Shown: positions 1 through 3,700 of the stretch, one piece after another
Numbering within the stretch: the first letter of the stretch is position 1
Layout: every line of letters begins with the position of its first letter
DNA from: Thermoplasmata archaeon
GTDB taxonomy: Archaea; Thermoplasmatota; DTKX01; GCA-020343715
Assembly: GCA_020343715.1 (NCBI GenBank)
Contig: CP070808.1
Coordinates: forward strand, 270,212-275,672
Direction of reading: 5' to 3'
Length of the DNA stretch: 5,461 nt
Notes under the pieces: model-generated
What the model was told of the DNA's origin: nothing
The model's database searches: none
The model's input: the letters and a program-made list of their open reading frames with translations, nothing else
Position numbers and translations under genes: made by a program

Positions 1-123
1 AATAGAATAATCACGTTTCTCTCCTAATGCTGCCTTCCAGGAATTCCAAAGAATATCTAATGCAGCTCGTTTCCTATGAGTAGGATTGAATACCTTGGAT
101 TTTACTGTTTTAACCAGCTTCAT
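1..123 (-). CDS. N-terminal part of a TnpB/IS605 OrfB-like protein, cut by the window edge
   Basis: The minus strand reads 41 codons from an ATG at 123-121 to the window edge and begins MKLVKTVKSKVFNPTHRKRA. A short basic beta-strand start, the K-x-K-V-x-N-P-T stretch and a following basic, Trp-containing helix (LDILWNSWKAAL, residues 23-34) are what I expect of the N-terminal helix-turn-helix region of IS200/IS605 OrfB (TnpB) proteins. Family members are RNA-guided nucleases carried by insertion elements; that activity is family knowledge, since the RuvC-like catalytic part lies outside the window. The start is well fixed: an in-frame TAG (126-124) sits directly before the ATG and a TATA box lies about 27 bases upstream, predicting a leaderless or nearly leaderless mRNA. 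Base composition is much more AT-rich than the large gene to the right, which fits foreign origin. The family call rests on 41 residues, so another small basic DNA-binding protein is possible. Confidence 0.5.
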   Translation of the reverse strand, partial: MKLVKTVKSKVFNPTHRKRAALDILWNSWKAALGEKRDYSI

Positions 124-146
124 CTAATCTATATTGTCGGTATGCC

Positions 147-154
147 ATTATATA
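147..154 (-). promoter_or_regulatory. Archaeal TATA box for the minus-strand TnpB-like gene
   Basis: Read on the minus strand the bases are TATATAAT, preceded by GGG. The centre of the box is about 27 bases from the ATG at 123. Archaeal transcription usually starts 22-27 bases after the TATA centre, so the mRNA would begin at or within a few bases of the start codon. No ribosome-binding site is visible before that ATG, which agrees with a leaderless transcript. The upstream BRE is not convincing. Confidence 0.5.
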
Positions 155-178
155 CCCAAATGCAGGGGATGTGTGAAA

Positions 179-226
179 GTGTAGTGTTTTCCTTGAAGAA
201 TCACAAAAATATTCTTCACATTACAT
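179..226. repeat. Imperfect bulged hairpin, candidate insertion-element left-end structure
   Basis: TGAAGAAT (194-201) is perfectly complementary to ATTCTTCA (211-218) around a 9-base loop. Directly outside it, 180-186 pairs with 219-225 (seven pairs, one of them G-T on the plus strand), leaving a 7-base T-rich bulge at 187-193 on one side only. The structure lies about 55-100 bases upstream of the TnpB-like start and just inside the AT-rich to GC-rich switch near 240. IS200/IS605 elements carry imperfect subterminal hairpins that the transposase TnpA binds as single-stranded DNA, so this may be the left-end hairpin. It could instead be a transcription terminator or chance pairing in AT-rich DNA. 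Confidence 0.4.
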
Positions 227-329
227 GAGATATTGAGAGGAGGGTGGGACGGCCCGGGGTTCGGGGTGGTTGGTTGGGAAAAGAATCCAGGAGTCCGCCG
301 CTCACCCTAGGGGTCCCGACGTCCGAATC

Positions 330-527
330 CTATATGAACGATTTGCCTAAGTCATCAGGCGTAGGAGGGACCGGAAGGTTTTCCAATTCTTGGTGAATTC
401 CACGAAAGTAAAAGGTTGGATTAGAGGAAATATTGAATTCTTCGAATACTGTCTGAAAACGACTTTTCATGTCAAAAGCTTCTCCAAAATCCAAGCTCTG
501 GCACCATGTCAAATATGCGTATGCCAA
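330..527 (-). CDS. Doubtful small reading frame of unknown function, possibly a gene remnant
   Basis: A 65-codon minus-strand frame starts with TTG (527-525) and ends with TAG at 332-330. An in-frame TGA at 536-534 limits extension to two more codons. The translation has a protein-like look: aromatic-rich (LTWCQSLDFGEAFDMKSRF near the start, PTFYFRG in the middle) and ending with PVPPTPDDLGKSFI. I do not recognise a family, signal peptide or membrane segment. The TTAAATA box at 549-555 reads TATTTAA on the minus strand and lies about 25 bases from the TTG, so a leaderless transcript is conceivable, but the same box suits the plus-strand gene better. It could be the degraded end of a mobile gene or a chance open frame. 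Confidence 0.2.
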   Translation of the reverse strand: MAYAYLTWCQSLDFGEAFDMKSRFQTVFEEFNISSNPTFYFRGIHQELENLPVPPTPDDLGKSFI

Positions 528-542
528 AAGGTGTCATGCCGT

Positions 543-555
543 AAAAGCTTAAATA
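543..555 (+). promoter_or_regulatory. Probable BRE/TATA promoter of the large surface-protein gene
   Basis: The plus strand reads AAAAGCTTAAATA: a purine-rich AAAAG that can serve as the TFB-recognition element, followed by CTTAAATA as the TATA box. Transcription would start near 576-580, leaving a leader of about 100 bases before the ATG at 680. A leadered mRNA agrees with the good ribosome-binding site at 667-672. The core TTAA is palindromic, so the box could also act on the minus strand, but the BRE-like purines are on the plus-strand upstream side. No better TATA candidate lies between 576 and 679. Confidence 0.45.
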
Positions 556-571
556 CCGAATCCTATCGGTA
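554..571. repeat. Inverted repeat at the promoter, possible operator
   Basis: TACCGA (554-559) and TCGGTA (566-571) form a perfect 6-bp inverted repeat with a 6-base spacer, overlapping the last bases of the TATA box and ending just before the predicted transcription start. A regulator bound here would block the promoter, as many archaeal repressors do. The inner part CCGAATCCTAT (556-566) also occurs at 323-333. The repeat is short enough to be chance. Confidence 0.3.
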
Positions 572-666
572 ATCCCCTTCGAACACGGAAGTACGGGACC
601 CGGATACCTTAGGGATGTCGTCCCCCCGGGGCGGCGCTCGGGTGGTGGGGTCCAGGCGTGTTCCTA

Positions 667-672
667 GAGGTG
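667..672 (+). promoter_or_regulatory. Ribosome-binding site GAGGTG of the large gene
   Basis: GAGGTG matches six bases of the archaeal Shine-Dalgarno consensus GGAGGTGAT and lies seven bases before the ATG at 680. It settles the choice of that start codon, together with the in-frame TGA at 677-679. Confidence 0.7.
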
Positions 673-679
673 TTGCTGA

Positions 680-787
680 ATGCGCAGGAATGACATACGA
701 GCGATAGCCATAGCGCTGCTCGGGCTGGCTTTGATGCTGCCCGGTATGCCGCTGCCCGGCGGGGTGTCGGGCGACGCGGAGGCGGCG
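680..787 (+). other. Sec-type signal peptide of the surface protein
   Basis: The first residues are basic (MRRNDIR), followed by a hydrophobic core AIAIALLGLALMLPG (8-22) and a small-residue stretch ending AEAA at 33-36, a plausible signal peptidase I site. There is no lipobox cysteine, and RRNDIR lacks the hydrophobic residues of a Tat motif, so Sec export is the simplest reading. The exact cleavage site is uncertain within about ten residues. Confidence 0.75.
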
Positions 788-3700
788 GGAGGCAGCGACC
801 TCGTCCCCGACGAGGCGCCGATGTGGGCCGACGAATATGACGACTCGACCAAGGTTTACATCCCCCCAGGCGGACTGGTGGGAGTTGAGCTGTCCGGGGG
901 GGCAGTCCAGCTCATCCCGGGCCGTGCGGGCGGTTGGATAGCCTCCGAGGTGATCACATCCCCCACTGGTTACAGGTACGACTACATCGTGCTGGTGGCC
1001 GAGACCCCCGGCGACAGCCGGGTGGAGATCTCCATCCTGGACGCCACTGAGGAGGCGTCCCAGGTGGGCTTCGCCAACGCCACCATCCCCAACTTCGTGA
1101 AGGTGGAGGGCACGGACCTCTCGGTCTACGCCATCGCCCCGACCACGTACCCCGAGGTACGCATACAGGTCAACCTGGTGGCCGAGGGCGGCGACTCCCC
1201 CAGGCTCCTTTCCACCACGCTTTACTACATAGGCCTAGAGGAGTGGTTCGACGACTTCCTCGGCGATGCTAAGCTCAAGGAGCACAAGGGCATCAACTTC
1301 ACCGACGGTGCCCTGGAGGTCAACCTGACCAAGAAGGGCGTCGCCGGCGGGCCGGGAGTGTACGACGACTATCCACCGATCGTCTTCGCATGCTCCATGG
1401 CCGACTTCCAGGTGGCATACCCCAATTCGGCCAGGTCCGACTACCTGGGCCTCTCCGGCATATCAATCGACGGTTACGGTTACGGTCTGGACATAGACGA
1501 CCTCAACGGGGACGGCTACCTGGACCTGGTGGTGGCGACCAACGTGCAGAAGGTGCACATCCTCTGGGGCGACGACACGGGGTCCTGGAGCACCACGGGC
1601 AAGACGGACATCGACATCTCCGCGGCCTACGATATCGCCACCGGCGACTTCGACGGCGACGGGTGGGTCGACATCGCCGTCGCGTGCTACTCCTCCTCGC
1701 TGACCGTCTCCTCCAAGATCTTCCTCAACAAGGAGGATGGCGAGTTCAACTCCGTCGCGGACACCACCTTCACCGACATCGAGAGCAGGGACCTGGTCGT
1801 CGGCGACCTGAACGGTGACGGCTACGACGACCTGGTCCTCGACCAGAGCACCGGCGTCTTCATCTACGAGGGCTCCGCCGACGGCGTGGACACAACGAGC
1901 GACATGGTGATCGCCAACAACCCCAACGATATCCACCTCGAGGACCTGGACGGCGACGGCTACCTGGACCTGGCCATGGGCGACAGGAACAACGGAAAGT
2001 CCAACATCTACATGGGGACCGCGTCCGGCATGGACACCACCCCCGACCACCAGCTCGCTTGGACCGGGACCTTCTGCTACGGTGTGAACGCGGGCGACTT
2101 CAACGGCGACGGTTACAAGGACATCGTGTACGTGGGGTACAACTCCGGCGATTTCCCCGTGTACATCTTCGAGGGGACCTCCAATGGATGGCCCGACTCC
2201 AAGAGGCACAGCGGCGTGATCGCCGACTACACCTACTCCGTCGAGATGATCGACATCGACCAGGACGGCAAGGAGGAGATAGTCATGGGTTGGTACGACA
2301 CCTCCGCCACGGAGTACAAGTGGTCGTACATCAAGGGCGCCACCACCTGGCCCACCGGCTTTACCAAGACCTGGTCCGGCGAGTACATCTTGGACATCGC
2401 CGTGGCGATACCCAAGAACGGTGGCGGCGCGCGCACCTACCGGGGTTCTCTCGAGACCAACCAGATCAGCATCGGCCAGGACAAGAAGTGGGACATGCTC
2501 AAGCTGGAGGGGACCCTACCCCAGAACACCACCGCCAAGGTGTCCATCCTCGACGGCCAGGGCAGGCCCATCATGGGATACCAGGGCCTGGAGTCGATGA
2601 ACGTGGACCTCTCGGGCATCACCGGCACCAAGACCATCAGCGTCCAGGTGACCCTCACCAGCGAGTTCAACTGGACCACCCCAGTCCTGGATAGCCTGAC
2701 CGTCAAGTGGATGGACCTCCGGACCTGGCGCGACGAGTTCTACGGCATGGCCAAGATCGACTCGCTGCTCAACATGAAGGTCATCGACGGCGCCCTGGTG
2801 GCTTCGCCCCCCCCGGCGGACAGCATCCAGATGATCTTCGCCGAGTTCGACGTCCCTGACCAGCCGGGCCTACTCAGCACCTCCGTGGAGAGCGGCCCCT
2901 CCCAGGGCATGAGCGACCCGCGCATGTCGCTGCCTAAGTACATGACCGCGGTCGACGTGGCCGATGTCAACGGCGACGGACTGATGGACCTGGCGTACGC
3001 CCGCCTATGGGCGGGACCCAACAGCTACCAGACCTCCAGCCCCCTCTACCTGGGCTATCCCGCAGGTTACCGGGCCACCCCCGACCACGAGTTCGACACC
3101 ACCGGCGCCGTCGACGTCCTCCTCGAGGACCTGAACGGCGATGGCTACACCGACGTAGTCTTCGCCCAGAACCGCGACGGCGACTTCTTCGCTGTGCAGA
3201 GCACCCTGTTCTGGGGCACCGCCACCGGATGGAGCTCCGTGCCTGACGTCGAGTTCGTCACCACCGGCGCCTCCGGCGTCGACGCGGCGGACCTGGACGG
3301 CGATGGCGACATGGACCTGGTGTTCTCCTGCTACAAGGGGGCATCGACGTCCACCGACAGCATGGTGTTCCTGCAGGAGTCCGCTGGCTTCTGCGGCACC
3401 ACCCCCGACCACAGGCTCCCGACCAAAGGCGCCTCCGGCTTGGCCGTGGGCGACATCGACGGTGACGGCAACAACGACATCGTCTTCGCCAACAGCTTCT
3501 CCGGCGGCTTCGCCGAGATCGACAGCTTCGTCTACTGGGGCCAGTCGGGCGGCGGCTACGAGACCACCCCGGGCACCCTGCCCACCGTGGGCGCCTCTGC
3601 CGTCACGATGGCGGACCTGGACGACGACGGGAACCTGGACGTGGTCTTCGCCAACGCCCAGGACAACAACCAGGACCCCTACGTGGACAGCTTCGTGTAC

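Larger units (their letters stand above)
124..679. other. Upstream intergenic region between the two divergent genes
   Basis: This 556-base stretch has no well-supported gene. Positions 124-240 are AT-rich and belong with the TnpB-like gene (promoter and hairpin). Positions 241-320 are GC-rich with G-runs, and I see nothing definite in them. Positions 321-575 have intermediate composition and hold a doubtful minus-strand reading frame and the promoter-like box of the large gene. Positions 576-679 are GC-rich, contain a CCCCGGGG palindrome (624-631), and would form the leader of the large gene. No tRNA or other RNA gene could be folded from it: a T-loop-like GTCCGAATCC at 321-330 lacks matching acceptor and D-arm partners. 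Confidence 0.6.

Noticed and set aside
250..345. Possible tRNA, because GTCCGAATCC at 321-330 resembles a T-loop
   Set aside because: No 7-bp acceptor stem, D arm or anticodon stem can be paired around it.
390..572. Plus-strand 60-codon frame starting with TTG in the intergenic region
   Set aside because: No ribosome-binding site, a cysteine/serine-rich composition without recognisable pattern, and overlap with the promoter of the giant gene.
680..700. Twin-arginine (Tat) signal at the start of the giant protein
   Set aside because: RR is followed by NDIR rather than the hydrophobic residues of the Tat motif; the hydrophobic core is typical of Sec signals.
1463..2209. Minus-strand open frame (248 codons) opposite propeller 1
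   Set aside because: Same reason: repeated VxVAVxV antisense of the propeller blades, with no ribosome-binding site or promoter of its own seen.
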